This document shows, piece by piece, positions 11,930 through 21,541 of a stretch of DNA of 64,000 nucleotides. The stretch comes from Yamagishiella unicocca. Its lineage: Eukaryota; Chlorophyta; Chlorophyceae; Chlamydomonadales; Volvocaceae. A model generated the notes under the pieces. It did not search any database, had not been told where the DNA came from, and worked only from the letters and a program-made list of their open reading frames with translations. Position 1 is the stretch's first letter, and the number at the start of each line of letters is the position of its first letter. A program made the translations under genes and the position numbers. The DNA is taken from positions 310,001 to 374,000 of the forward strand of contig BDSL01000025.1 in assembly GCA_003116995.1 (NCBI GenBank). Reading direction: 5' to 3'.

Positions 11930-13641
11930 TTTTGGTCTGCGGGTACCTCCATCCTGGAGGCGTCTCCTGGGTCGTCCATCTCCAGCGCCCCGTACGGGTT
12001 GGGCGCCATCCTGATGGCGCTAAGGGGTCTGACAGGGGGGTCCTGTTGCTGGAGCTGCGGCCATTCGGCTGCGTCCAGGTCACTGGTGTGCGGGGCTGCG
12101 CTCCAGTCGCCCTCCATGTTGACGCGTCGGCGCTGCTGGTCGGGCGTCTCCCCCGAGTGCTGCGGCGAGCGGCTCGACCTAAGCCCGGGCGGCCTCGGGG
12201 GACCGACGGTGTCGGGGGGCCGCCGGGCGCCCGTGGTAGCGCGCCTGGCCACGGCTGCCTTCGCCGCGCTCCTGGCGGCCTCTGCCTTATCCGCGGCTGA
12301 CGCGTTCCTGGACGCTATCATCTTCCGCGTGAGGTCGTCCACCGCTGCCTGGTATTCCGGTGTACCGACTTCCAGGCCCCGGATCATCGACCCCATGACC
12401 ACAGCCGCGAAAGAGGCCGGGGATGCTGGAGTCATGGCTGGCCCCTTGGCCCCTGATGGGCCATCTGCGGCCGCCGCCCCCACCGGCCCTGTTGCCATAT
12501 CTGCTTGCGCGACCGCCCCGTTCGAAGGCGGGACTGCCGCTGGGCTGCGGCGCGGCTGCGGCTGCGGCGCGTCCGCCGCCACACGGTTGCGGCTGCTGCG
12601 GCGTGGTTGCCGCGCGACCGCCAATCCCGACGACGCGGCTGCCGCACCCTATGGCATGGCTGCCGCACCCATCTGCGCGGCTGCCGCACCCGACGGCGCG
12701 GCTGCCGCACCCGACGGCGGGGCTGCCGCACCCGACGGCATGGCTGCCGCACCCGATGGCGCGGCTGCCGCACCCGACGGCGCGGCTGCCGCACCCGACG
12801 GCGCGGTTGCCGCACCCGATGGCATGGCTGCCGCACCCACCGGCGCGGCTGCCGCACCCGACGGCGCGGCTGCCGCTCCCGACGGCATGGCTGCCGCACC
12901 CGATGGCGCGGCTGCCGCACCCGACGGCGCGGCTGCCGCACCCGACGGCATGGCTGCCGTACCCGCCGGCGTGGCTGCCGCACCCGACGGCGTGGCTGCT
13001 GCACCCGACGGCGTGGCTGCCGCTCCCGTCGGCACGGCTGCCGCTCCCGACGGCATGGCTGCCGCACCCGACGGCATGGCTGCCGCACCCGACGGCATGG
13101 CTGCCGTACCTGCTGTTTTCGCCCTGTCACGGCCCGGCATCGACTTTCCGCCCGCTGCTGTCCCACCCGACCGCCTTGTTGCAGCCGCTGCAGCCGCTGT
13201 GCCCGAAGGCCCTGCCGCCGTGCCCGAAGGCCCTGCCCCCGGGGCAAACTCCCGCATCGTGCGCTGAAGTCCCCGGCTTGGCCCCACTGGGGCTGCCACT
13301 GCCGCGGCCCTTGCCGCTGATGCCGCTGCTGCTGCCTCTTTCGCCCGCTGGGCTACAGCCTTCGCCGCCGGGAAGGGCCGAGGCGGCGGGGTGGCGGCTG
13401 TGAGCCCGCTGCGCCCCAGCCTTGGCGGTGCCGGGAGAACTGGAGGCCGAACGGGGGCCGCCTTCACCGGGGTGGCCTTCAGGATGCCCTTTCGGTCCGC
13501 GCCTACGACGTCGTACTCCATGGCTGGTGGCAGGGGAGCCGCGCCCACCCCTAGGCGCACGCGGGCTGTCCTGAAGCTGAGGTGGTCCACCACCAGGTCC
13601 GTGTGGGGGCGGCCGTACAGCATGGTTAGCATGGTTAGCAT
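11878..13641 (-). pseudogene. LINE ORF1, one nonsense codon, with a 7-residue repeat
   Basis: The frame spans 588 codons from the first ATG at 13641 to the stop at 11878, with a single in-frame TAG at about 12646-12648. The TAG stands where neighbouring repeat units have TCG (Ser), so it looks like one point mutation. Residues from the first third are basic and proline-rich. The middle (about 13110-12650) is a run of 21-bp units encoding PSGAAAM/A-type heptads. The last part (from 12624) is Ala- and Arg-rich with a DKAEAARSAAKAAV helix-like stretch. No zinc knuckle or RRM is apparent. ORF1 proteins of LINEs usually bind RNA; that role is inferred from position only. Confidence 0.65.
12650..13115. 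repeat. 21-bp minisatellite inside LINE ORF1, about 22 copies
   Basis: The consensus on plus is GGCATGGCTGCCGCACCCGAC, with variable second and last codons. Because the unit is a multiple of three and lacks stops, it is open in several frames on both strands. Confidence 0.85.
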
Positions 13642-13679
13642 GGTATACTATTTTGAACGGCCTCCAAAATGTACGGCAA

Positions 13680-13890
13680 GAAGCTTCGCCGCAACTTCTA
13701 TAGTAGGTTCATAGAGGCCTAAGTCTTCTAACATGCAGCTTCCTAGAAGCTTCGATAGTAGGTTCACGCAGGCCTAGGGCCTGGCGGCAACTTCCCTTAG
13801 CTTCAATGGTAGGTTCGGGCAGGCCAATGGCTCGGCCGGCAACTTCTCCCAGCTTCACAAAGGCCTAGGGCCTGGCTGCGCATGTCCCTA
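13680..13890. repeat. Four diverged repeats of 50-60 bp upstream of LINE ORF1
   Basis: The units share AGCTTC, ATAGTAGGTTCA and CAGGCCTAGGGCCTGG, plus GGCAACTTC. They lie immediately 5' of ORF1 on the LINE's strand and may be 5'-UTR monomers of the element, or an unrelated tandem array it landed beside. Confidence 0.5.
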
Positions 13891-14039
13891 CACAATGCGT
13901 CCGGACAACTGTTGCCCTATGGGAGCAGTTATCCAACCGGCCAGTTTGCGGGGTGGGGGGGGGGTACCGGAGAGGCCGATTGCCGGGGTCTTCACAAAAC
14001 GGCCCAGATTTGGGCAAATCCGGTAACCCCCCCGTATGC

Positions 14040-14300
14040 TCGTTCCGCAAAACGGTAACCGGGTAGGCCGGTTATCGACCAGTTACCAGCCGGAAAAGCC
14101 GGTTACCGGGTAAACCGGTTATCGGCCAGTTAGCTCATTCCGGAAAACGGTAACTGGGTTAGGCCGGTTATCGACCAGTTACCGGGGTAAGCCGGTTATC
14201 GGCCAGTTAGCGGTGTTGGCCAGTTATCGGGGTACACCGGTTATTGGCCAGTTAGCGGTGTTGGCCAGTTATCGGGGTACACCGGTTATTGGCCACTTTG
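14040..14300. repeat. Tandem GGTTATCGGCCAGTTA repeats
   Basis: The motif CCGGTTATCGGCCAGTTA and close variants recur about eight times. The last two units (TTAGCGGTGTTGGCCAG...) are identical copies of about 46 bp. It extends inward from the left inverted repeat, as subterminal repeats of DNA transposons often do. Confidence 0.7.
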
Positions 14301-14499
14301 CTGGGGCAGCCGGTGACCAGGGTAGCCCGGTTACCCATTCCATGTTATTCCCGGTCATTCCCCAGACTGTTTGCATGCATTTGCTGCAGCTGGGATCAAT
14401 ATTTATGGTTTGTTACACTGCTTCATTAATGCTAAACCCGTGAGCTTTACTGATAGAAGAGAATAATCCATGAAATGATCTCTCCCACAACCTGCCTCA

Positions 14500-14680
14500 C
14501 AGTTCAAGGGCCCAAATGGTCTCTACCAAAATCTGCCTCCCAGCCAGTTAAGTCCCTAAATGGCCTCCCCAGAGACCATAATCTGGCTCACAATTCAAGT
14601 CCCTAAATGGTCTCCCTAGAGACCATAATCTGCCCCATAGTTCAAGTACCTAAATGGTCTCCCTAGAGACCAGAATTACG
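14500..14680. repeat. Repeats of AAATGGTCTCCCTAGAGACCA, four units
   Basis: The CCTAAATGGTCTC...CAGAGACCA..ATCTGCC...GTTCAAGT pattern recurs at about 14510, 14555, 14605 and 14650. Each core GGTCTCC.TAGAGACC is itself palindromic. Confidence 0.65.
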
Positions 14681-14790
14681 TTGCTTATTTCCATGCGCGT
14701 CCTCGTCCAGATGCTACTGTTCCGCGCGTGTCTGCGTCCTCGTCCAGATGCTATCCACTTGTCATCACTGCCCCCAAAGACCCTGCCCCC

Positions 14791-14905
14791 ACGGCCGCTG
14801 CGCTGCCGCCTATCGAAGTCCCTGCCCCCGCCGCCGCTGCACCGCCGCCTATCGAAGTCCCTGCCCCCACCGCCGCTGCACCGCCGCCCATCGAAGGCCG
14901 CTGCA
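14791..14905. repeat. Three 39-bp tandem repeats
   Basis: The unit contains GCCGCCTATCGAAGTCCCTG. On plus it would read as Pro/Ala-rich repeats (PPIEVPAP). I do not regard it as a demonstrated gene. Confidence 0.6.
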
Positions 14906-15164
14906 CCGCAAGCACTGCAGTGCCAGCGGCATTTGTCCCCGTGGCACCTGTCACCGCTGTCACCACCATAGCCGCGGAAGTGGTTCCTGTTGTCTTCTTC
15001 TGGTTCCCTGCACAATCATCACAAAGTATCTAATGACGAAGCAAAGAAAGCTATTCTGAACAGTTCAAGAGATGTACTCACATTCCGCAACCCTGATGTG
15101 GACCTACACTGCTACACTTACTAACAGTATTGTAAGCTAAAGTCCAACAAACAGCATTCACGTG

Positions 15165-15256
15165 AAAGCAAGAGCCACTGCACTGGGATTCCAGCAATGC
15201 AGTTTAGCGGTCTGGTAAACCCCATATCCTTCATTTCCTGGAGTGGCTCTTGCTTT
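15165..15256. repeat. Hairpin with 15-bp arms
   Basis: AAAGCAAGAGCCACT at 15165-15179 is repeated inverted at 15242-15256, with a 62-bp loop. It could fold in RNA. Nothing else suggests a small-RNA precursor. Confidence 0.45.
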
Positions 15257-15432
15257 TTCTTTCCAACGACCACAAATGCCTGCGATCATTTACTTACGCG
15301 TGTATGTATTAGTACAAGACGGATGAACCATGTTATTTACTATTAAGTACATACCAATGCGTGTTTTTGTGTTTCTCAACTAACACCCCGAAGACAAATA
15401 CTACCCCTCGGATGACTGCTATGTGCACTGAC

Positions 15433-16176
15433 CTTCAGGTTTCCGCATCTGTTCATGGCTTGGACAATGATTTCGTGAAGGGTTAGGTCGTGGTCCTGGT
15501 CCTTCTGGTTGCAGCTCATCCCGTCCCAGAAGGAGTAAACATGCGTTACCCCCACCAGCCTGGCATCACACCCCTGCATTCACAATAAGTCCTTCAAGTT
15601 AAGATAGCACGCTCTCAAATGTGCCAAGGACAAACGAGTTCATTGTATGCACAAAAAGCTTACCGTCCTCCCATCTGCGCAAACAATTGTTGATTCCATG
15701 TAATCTGGATGCAGTGGGTGCAGGCCGTTTGCATCACATGACGCATAGTACAGGGGCCTTCTTAACCTTGCTATGGTCTACCTCCCATCCAACAGTCCGT
15801 AAGCCATTAAGTGGAGGCTGCTGCCTGAAGTAACGGTCTACACACAAAAGTAACAAAGGGAAAACACAGACGACAAGAAAGGCCTCAGTAACATGAAATG
15901 GGTTCAAGGGTGATGGCAAACCCTGCTAATTGTTCTCAAAGTGAACTGCATGCCCCGCCTAGCTCAAGCTTAGCATGGTGAATTTGGAAAGACCAACCAG
16001 TTTTAGTATCCTGCTGTGCACGCCTACCTGCCGATACCTGCTCCACTTTCCGCCATCAGAGTATCTGGATTGAGGAGCTCAGCGTACTCGACTAACACAT
16101 AGTGAATACGGGCCATAGATGTTGGTGTGAGTGAGCCATACAAACCATCACAGCCCTCCCCACCGCCGCATTTGCG
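15433..16176 (-). pseudogene. Methyltransferase-like gene, partial, with a frameshift
   Basis: Three exons are visible on minus. 16176-16028 encodes GEGCDGLYGSLTPTSMAR and NPDTLMAESGAGIGR. 15824-15664 encodes LNGLRTVGWEVDHSK, then YASCDANGLHPLHPDY in another frame. 15573-15433 encodes VTHVYSFWDGMSC. Splice sites are good (TTGCAG|, |GTAGGC; CTTCAG|, |GTAAGC; ATGCAG|, |GTCAGT), and phase is kept between exons 1 and 2 (phase 2) and 2 and 3 (phase 0). Exon 2 needs a one-base shift at about 15765. GxGxG followed by a strand ending in an acidic residue (WEVD) resembles a Rossmann SAM-binding fold, and the LTPTSMARI...AGIGR context recalls DOT1-type methyltransferases. First and last exons were not found. 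It sits between the long inverted repeats and may be transposon cargo. Confidence 0.45.
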
Positions 16177-16817
16177 CTGCAAGTAAGGATTACGTATTTC
16201 AATTTTAGCGTATGCCAGGGAAACTCAGCCATCACATGCCTCAAGCAATACATCTGTCGCGAATTTAAAATCAAGCGAAATCGGAACTTCCTTGTATGCT
16301 CCTTACCTCACACGAATTCAAGACGCAGCCCAGCAGTTTTAGGTATCTAGGCTCGTCCGTTGGAGCTGGACGGAGAGGTGGGAGACGGACCGGCTGTTCC
16401 TTTTCCCGCGCCATTCGGTCGACCACCACAGCAACGAGCTGCCACAAAGGCTGATAGTCGTAACGCGAACTTATTTAGGTACAATGATCGTCGTATCTGT
16501 CGCTTGGATGGCGAAACAGGCACCTCCGGCTGGTAACTGGTCGATAACCGGCCTACCCGGTTACCGTTTTACGGAACGAGCATACGGGGGGGGTTACCGG
16601 ATTTGCCCAGACCCAGGCCGTTTTGCGAAGACCCCGGTAACCGGCCTCCCTGGTAACCGGCCCCCCCCCGCAAACTGGCCGGTAACCGGGACAAGTGCTC
16701 CCATAGGGGATCGTGTGAGGGTAAGGCAGCAAGTGCACTGCCGGTTGGCGTGTCGTAACCACTTTCGTACTAGCAATGGGACACTACTCAAACTATTGGT
16801 TGGCCTATACAATAGTT

Positions 16818-16992
16818 CTGGAGGGTGGTATGCAGAACAGCCGTCTACTGAAGGCCCAAATTCTCGGAGGATGGTTGCAGCAACATGCCAATTAAGTACC
16901 CTATGGTTGGGTACTTAATTGGCATGTTGCTGCAACCATCCTCCGAGAATTTGGGCCTTCAGTAGACGGCTGTTCTGCATACCACCCTCCAG
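16818..16992. repeat. Near-perfect palindrome, 84-bp arms, 7-bp loop
   Basis: The left arm 16818-16901 and right arm 16909-16992 are inverted copies with no mismatch seen by eye, around a TATGGTT spacer. Such a structure is long enough to form a stable hairpin or cruciform. Confidence 0.9.
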
Positions 16993-17639
16993 GAGCGCAC
17001 AGAGGTTGGTGTAGCCAACCTTCGCATTCTGCGGCGTCGGGGTAACATTAGGGTAACCTTGGCAAAAGCAAGGTGGGCAAACTGACAACAACAATTTACC
17101 ATGGTGGCAGTCGGTGGCCTCCACTCGAGACCTTCAGGCCACCAGTCGGGTTCCTTTCTTAGCTCCATGACGATGATGAGGCCGGGGATGTGAGACCGCG
17201 ATACTGAAGAACAGTGAATCCAGCACGGGTAACAGCGTCTGCCACTGTTCGTACCCCAAGCGGCAGCTCATGCGCATCACCAGCAGGGTCTGAATGAGCG
17301 CCACTAACCCCTGGTGGTGTGGCGCCAGGAGGTGCTGGCTGCACACTACCAGCAGCCGCCGACTGCGAGGTCCCATCAGGTGCCAGCTGCCCGGAACTGA
17401 TAGATGGCACTGACAGCCCGTCACCACAGCTCATCAACTGCACATCACCGTCAGGCGCTCCTGCCTGGAGCTGGTCGGCGGTGGTGCTGGCCCGACGGCA
17501 CCAGGCACCTGACCAGCGCCAGGCACCTGTCCAGCGACCACCAAGACGAACCACTGGCTGCTGCCCGTGTGGCACCTTAGCGCCTTGTACCTTCCGGATG
17601 CCTAACATAAACATGTCGTAAAGTGACACAGGCTGATTG

Positions 17640-18770
17640 TGGTAGCTCACGATGGTTTCAGTAAGATAGCTCACGATGTCATCAACGGAGGACCATAGCT
17701 TCTGGACAGGCTTGTTGTTGGCATCCGTCCTGGACAACAGCAATGTGCCAACCGTTGGCACATTGCTGTTGTCCAGGACGGATGCCAACAACAAGCCTGT
17801 CCAGAATTACAGCTTAGAGGCAGTGGAACACAGAGATCATAGCCTCTAAGCCCGGTTCTGTACGGAAGCCGTACATATGGCTCGAGTCATTGTTTCGGGC
17901 GTTCTCCCTGTTTCGGCATTCTGCCTTCACAGCGAGAGCGCTACTGTCGTTTTTCTCGTTATTAGCCTTTACTTCCCACCCACCCCCCTGCAGGAAAAAC
18001 TCCCGGCCTGGCCCGGTGGCAGTGACCATAGGGCGCTGCTCCCTTCGCGTCTTCAGCGGGCGGCGTGTGTCGGTCAAGGGGGATGTGGAGTTCGCTCGGG
18101 GTGGGGGTTTCTCGGGCGTTGTGGCCGTCGCTTCGGGCGGCCGTGGGGCGGCAAGGGGCCAGCCCTCCGTCTGGGATTTGTTCCGGTGTGCGGCAAGGGG
18201 CCAGCCCTCCGCGCGTTTGGATTTCGGTTTTGTTGTTCGGGTTTCCTTTCGGTTGTCGCCGGCTTCTCTTGGCAGGTTACTTTTCTGGGGGCCCGTCGGG
18301 GTCCCCGCTGGCCTTGGTTGGGGTCTTGTGTTTTGAGGCCTGGTCGGCCCCGCCGCGTGTCCGGTGCTTTGGTGTTGCGCGCGGCGGCCCGCGGTCGCCC
18401 GGGTCGGGCGGTGCGCGGCGCCGCGCAGCGGGTTTTTCGGCGGTTGTGTGCTCTCTGCAGTAGTGTAAGGTCCAAATCAGCGGTCTCTCCGGTCGCTCCC
18501 CCCTCCTGATCCCCTAGAGCCGAGGCTCCGTCGGCACCATGAAACGTTACTCGGCAATGACAAGAGCTATGCAAAAGGAGGCTGTAGTACAGAAGCTATG
18601 GTCCTCCGTTGATGACATCGTGAGCTATCTTCCGTCCTGGACAACAGCAATGTGCCAACGGCTGGCACATTGCTGATGTCCAGGACGGATGCCAACAACA
18701 AGCCTGTCCAGAAGCTATGGTCCTCCGTTGATGACATCGTGAGCTATCTTACTGAAACCAAGCGCCAAGC
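17640..18770. repeat. Nested inverted and direct repeats (foldback-like block)
   Basis: 17700-17752 and 17754-17806 form a palindrome with 53-bp arms and a 1-bp centre. 18631-18687 forms a second hairpin of the same family with one mismatch. About 105 bp at 17645-17752 recur inverted at about 18657-18765. A 41-bp piece (GAAGCTATGGTCCTCC...) is directly repeated at 18590 and 18712. The 780 bp between contain a duplicated GGCAAGGGGCCAGCCCTCCG (18150, 18190). The arms read RTDANNKPVQKLWSSVDD in one frame, possibly a decayed coding remnant. The arrangement resembles a foldback element or repeated hairpin-mediated duplication. Confidence 0.75.
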
Positions 18771-19839
18771 TGAGCGCGCAAACCGTCCACTGGCAGCGTG
18801 CCTATACGCATATACAGTCAAAGAACTGATATTCAGAATACTGGGCTTTGGAAGGGTGGCTTCGTAGGTTGGGTTAGGACCGTCCTTATCTGTGGCTTCA
18901 TATGTTGGGCTAGGACCGTCCTTATCCAAAGGCACAGTCAGAAACCCATGCTAGGCAGTTCCGACTGTCTTGTTGTAGGCCCCCCTGCAAACTCACCGGT
19001 GCTGGCCTCCTGTGCGCGAGACGCCCCGCGCCGGTGCGATTTCCTCGTCGTTACCGGAGGATTGACAAGGAGCGGACTACGTTGTCGCTCGAACTTCTTG
19101 CCATGCTTCTTTAGCCTTCGCCGTGACGGCATGTAATCATTGGCATGGATCTGCCCTTCGTGCGCTGGTGGCTTGGGGCGCTTTACAGATCGCGGCCGCA
19201 AACCCTCTGCAATGAACATCACGTCACTTTTAGGGATTTGCAGTAGGGCGAAACAGCAGAGCGTTTGCACGTCGGCGAAACGCACCCGAATCGGACTCTG
19301 GCTGCTCGGACTCCGACGCTTGATCTTCGTCAGCCTCATAATAAGATTCATCCTCGATGCCACCATCACAGTCGCCGTCATGGCCATCACGGTCGGCTGT
19401 GGCTTGATGCTCACTATCAAGTCTGGCAGGCCTGGGCCGCAACTTCATCCGGCGCTGGCATGCGGCACTAATGAACGCTGACAATCTATGTGCTGTGTGA
19501 TGTGTAACAAAGGTCAGCAGTAGTCCACCAGGAATCCCCTAAGTTCTACTGACCAGGCCAGAGCGGACCGCTCTGGACCAGGAGGCCCCTCGCGCGCGCC
19601 TATGGGACCAGGCTGTTTGACGAGCTCGAAGATTGAACCGGCCAAGCAATGGTTAGATGCTTTGTGTTCTTATCCCTGATATATATTGTCTAAATTACTA
19701 GTTCATCCAATGTTTGAAATTCCATGGTCATCCATGTACGACTGCGTGGGACACCGTGCCGAGAGTGGGGCAGACTGACGAAGCATCGGAGTTTGAGGAC
19801 AATGGTGCCTACTGCGTTGAACCCAAAGCCACTCAAGTT
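18771..19839. other. Intergenic DNA, nothing recognised
   Basis: I see no supported gene. A 33-bp piece containing GGTTGGGTTAGGACCGTCCTTATC is partly repeated at about 18865 and 18904. Confidence 0.4.
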
Positions 19840-20173
19840 GTCTGCGGTCTGATCGGCGCTCGTGCACGCGTTTACCGGTACCGTGCACGGGGGCACGGAG
19901 GCATGCACGGACAGCGAATAGGCGTCGCACGCTCGCATTCATGAGTGAACGACTTGCATACATGTATGATGAACATTTTCGCGCGGTACAGTGACCCGGA
20001 TCAGCTGTCTGCGGGCTGATCGGCGCTCGTGCACGCTTTTACCGGTACCGTGCTTGGAGGCACGAAGGCATACACGGACAATGAATAGGCGTCACACGCT
20101 CGCAATCATGGGTGAAAGACTTGCATACATGTATGATTAACATTTGCGCGCGGTACAGGGACCCTGAACAGCT
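19840..20173 (+). repeat. 167-bp tandem repeat, two units
   Basis: The units 19840-20006 and 20007-20173 have exactly equal length and are about 88% identical by eye. They carry GATCGGCGCTCGTGCACGC, TTACCGGTACCGTGC and GACTTGCATACATGTATGAT. Inverted relatives lie at 5500-5835. Confidence 0.75.
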
Positions 20174-20417
20174 GTCCACTAGCTTGTCGCATCTTGGGTG
20201 CGTGCTTGGTGAAGGTTCTTCTTCTTTGGGTACTTGGTCAGGTTCTTGCGTAAAGATTTCTTAGGAACAAATATTGGGCTAACCTTGAGCTCTACTGCTG
20301 CTGCATCTTGGGTTGCATCTTCACCAAAGTGCGTTGCCAATGTCTTGCGTCCGAGGGTCTTGGTTGTAGCTCTTCAGCTTGTGCATAAGATCGACGACAC
20401 ATGGGGTCAAGACCGGG

Positions 20418-20990
20418 TCAAGATAGGCACAAGTGGATAAGAAGCCTCTCAAGATATGGCCGTTCCCCGTGTGTATTAGCAGCGTCAGTGAACCACGGGT
20501 CGGTTGTGTAAGCCACGATACCGGTAAGGCGCGAGGCGAACGCTGAGACGGTGCGTTCCGAAGCGGCGGACTGGCGACGTGTAACAACGGACAGAACAGC
20601 AGAAAAGAGAGACGGGTGGCGACTAAGGACATCAGCCATGTTAAGGGTACCGGCCAGATACTCCCAAGTGAAGTTGAACCGGGCCATGAACTCCATCCAG
20701 CGCGCCTGCCGGCGGTTCAAAGTAGGCATACCCTGCAAGTAAGTGAGCGGCTTGTGATCGGTTTTCACCACGAAGGAACGGCCCTCAAGATAGCCCCGCC
20801 ACTCGCGGAGTGCGTGGACGACCGCAAGGAGCTCTTGTTCACCCATTGTGTAGTTACGGTCTGCGGAGGAAAACGTTTTAGAAGCCTCCCACCTGGGACC
20901 CAAGAAAATTCCCACACACCAGGCCAGCACCCAGCCCGAAGTGAAAAGGAGCAGGAAGGGAGCTCCCGCAGGAGCACCAGCCAGTCGGGA
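20418..20990 (-). pseudogene. Ty3/gypsy RNase H domain remnant
   Basis: The minus frame reads FSSADRNYTMGEQELLAVVH, GYLEGRSFVVKTDHKPLTYL, NRRQARWMEF and GTLNMADVLSRHP. This is the RNase H portion that follows reverse transcriptase in Ty3/gypsy-type polyproteins (NY...E.E.LAVV, TDH..L, R.ARW, G..N..AD.LSR). The reverse transcriptase upstream and integrase downstream are absent or unrecognisable. The N-terminal half of the open frame (to 21293) is unrelated repeat sequence. This is a dead fragment, not a functional gene. Confidence 0.75.
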
Positions 20991-21179
20991 CCTAACCCGA
21001 TCCCTCACAATGGTGTTGCATATCCTTGTCGTCACCGGGCATGCTAAGTCAACGACAGCACGCACCCCCCGGCTCCACACGCCCTTCCATTTCACGCATA
21101 CTACACCGAAAATAATACGTCCACCTGCTTTACTAAAACGACGGGCACCGTCTTTTCGATTAATTGTTTCAGTGGGCCA

Positions 21180-21306
21180 TAAGGTAGGTGTAGCCATCGG
21201 GCGCATCGCCTGACACTGATAGTACGTTTGTTGTGTTGTACCTAGTCGATAGCAACACAAGCTTTGTGAAAACACACCTGGTCTGGAGCCCACTGTAACG
21301 ATTACA
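21180..21306 (-). repeat. Dispersed repeat, copy 3, ending in TGTAACGATTACA
   Basis: This is the reverse complement of the sequences at 2039-2165 and 6885-6990 (CATCGGGCGCATCGCCTGACACTGA), again next to the palindromic 13-mer (21294-21306). A further TGTAACCGTTACA is at 21529-21541. Confidence 0.55.
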
Positions 21307-21541
21307 ACAACAACACCTTAGCTCTGTTTGTGGGGCCGTGAAGGAGGACGGCCATATGGTTGTGGACTCGATGAGCCTCAAATTTCGTGTCGGAAGCCCA
21401 TTTGCTTGGACTTGATGGTGGGTGAGCGAGGTAGGTAGAGGACAGCGCGGTGGATAGGGACTTCAGGAAGCGGTGCCCGGGTTTGGTGCTGCTGGCACGA
21501 AAACATTCGCACCACTACAAGGCGCCACTGTAACCGTTACA

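Larger units (their letters stand above)
7003..13900 (-). mobile_element. L1-like non-LTR retrotransposon (LINE), degraded
   Basis: On the minus strand the order is possible 5' monomers (13680-13890), ORF1 (13641-11878), ORF2 with an APE-type endonuclease, reverse transcriptase and a C-terminal Cys/His motif (11929-7260), and a 3' untranslated end to about 7003. ORF1 and ORF2 overlap by 52 bp in different frames. No poly(A) tail is visible at the 3' end. The copy cannot be autonomous: it carries one TAG in ORF1, one TGA and one 10-bp deletion in ORF2, and a 440-bp insertion in the endonuclease. A 5'-truncated relative lies at 3704-4240. Clade assignment (L1-like) rests on the domain order and the terminal Cys/His motif. 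Confidence 0.85.
13915..16708. mobile_element. Segment bounded by inverted repeats of about 190 bp, DNA-transposon-like
   Basis: The left arm (13915 to about 14100) and right arm (about 16520-16708) are inverted copies. Both begin CCCTATGGGAGCA and contain GCAAACTGGCCGG-type, GGGGTCTTC and CCGGTAACC motifs in mirrored order. Inside lie tandem repeats and exons of a methyltransferase-like gene on minus. No target-site duplication is evident, so the boundary call is tentative. A possible solo end of the family is at 6083. Confidence 0.5.

Noticed and set aside
12432..13403. Plus-strand frames of 270-470 codons rich in Ala, Pro or Arg
   Set aside because: They are antisense shadows of LINE ORF1 over its 21-bp repeats, without motifs or splice context of their own.
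15165..15256. microRNA precursor
   Set aside because: The arms pair for only 15 bp with a long unpaired loop, unlike typical algal or plant precursors.
20990..21293. N-terminal part of the gypsy-like frame
   Set aside because: It overlaps the dispersed repeat shared with 2.0 and 6.9 kb, so the continuity of the frame is accidental.
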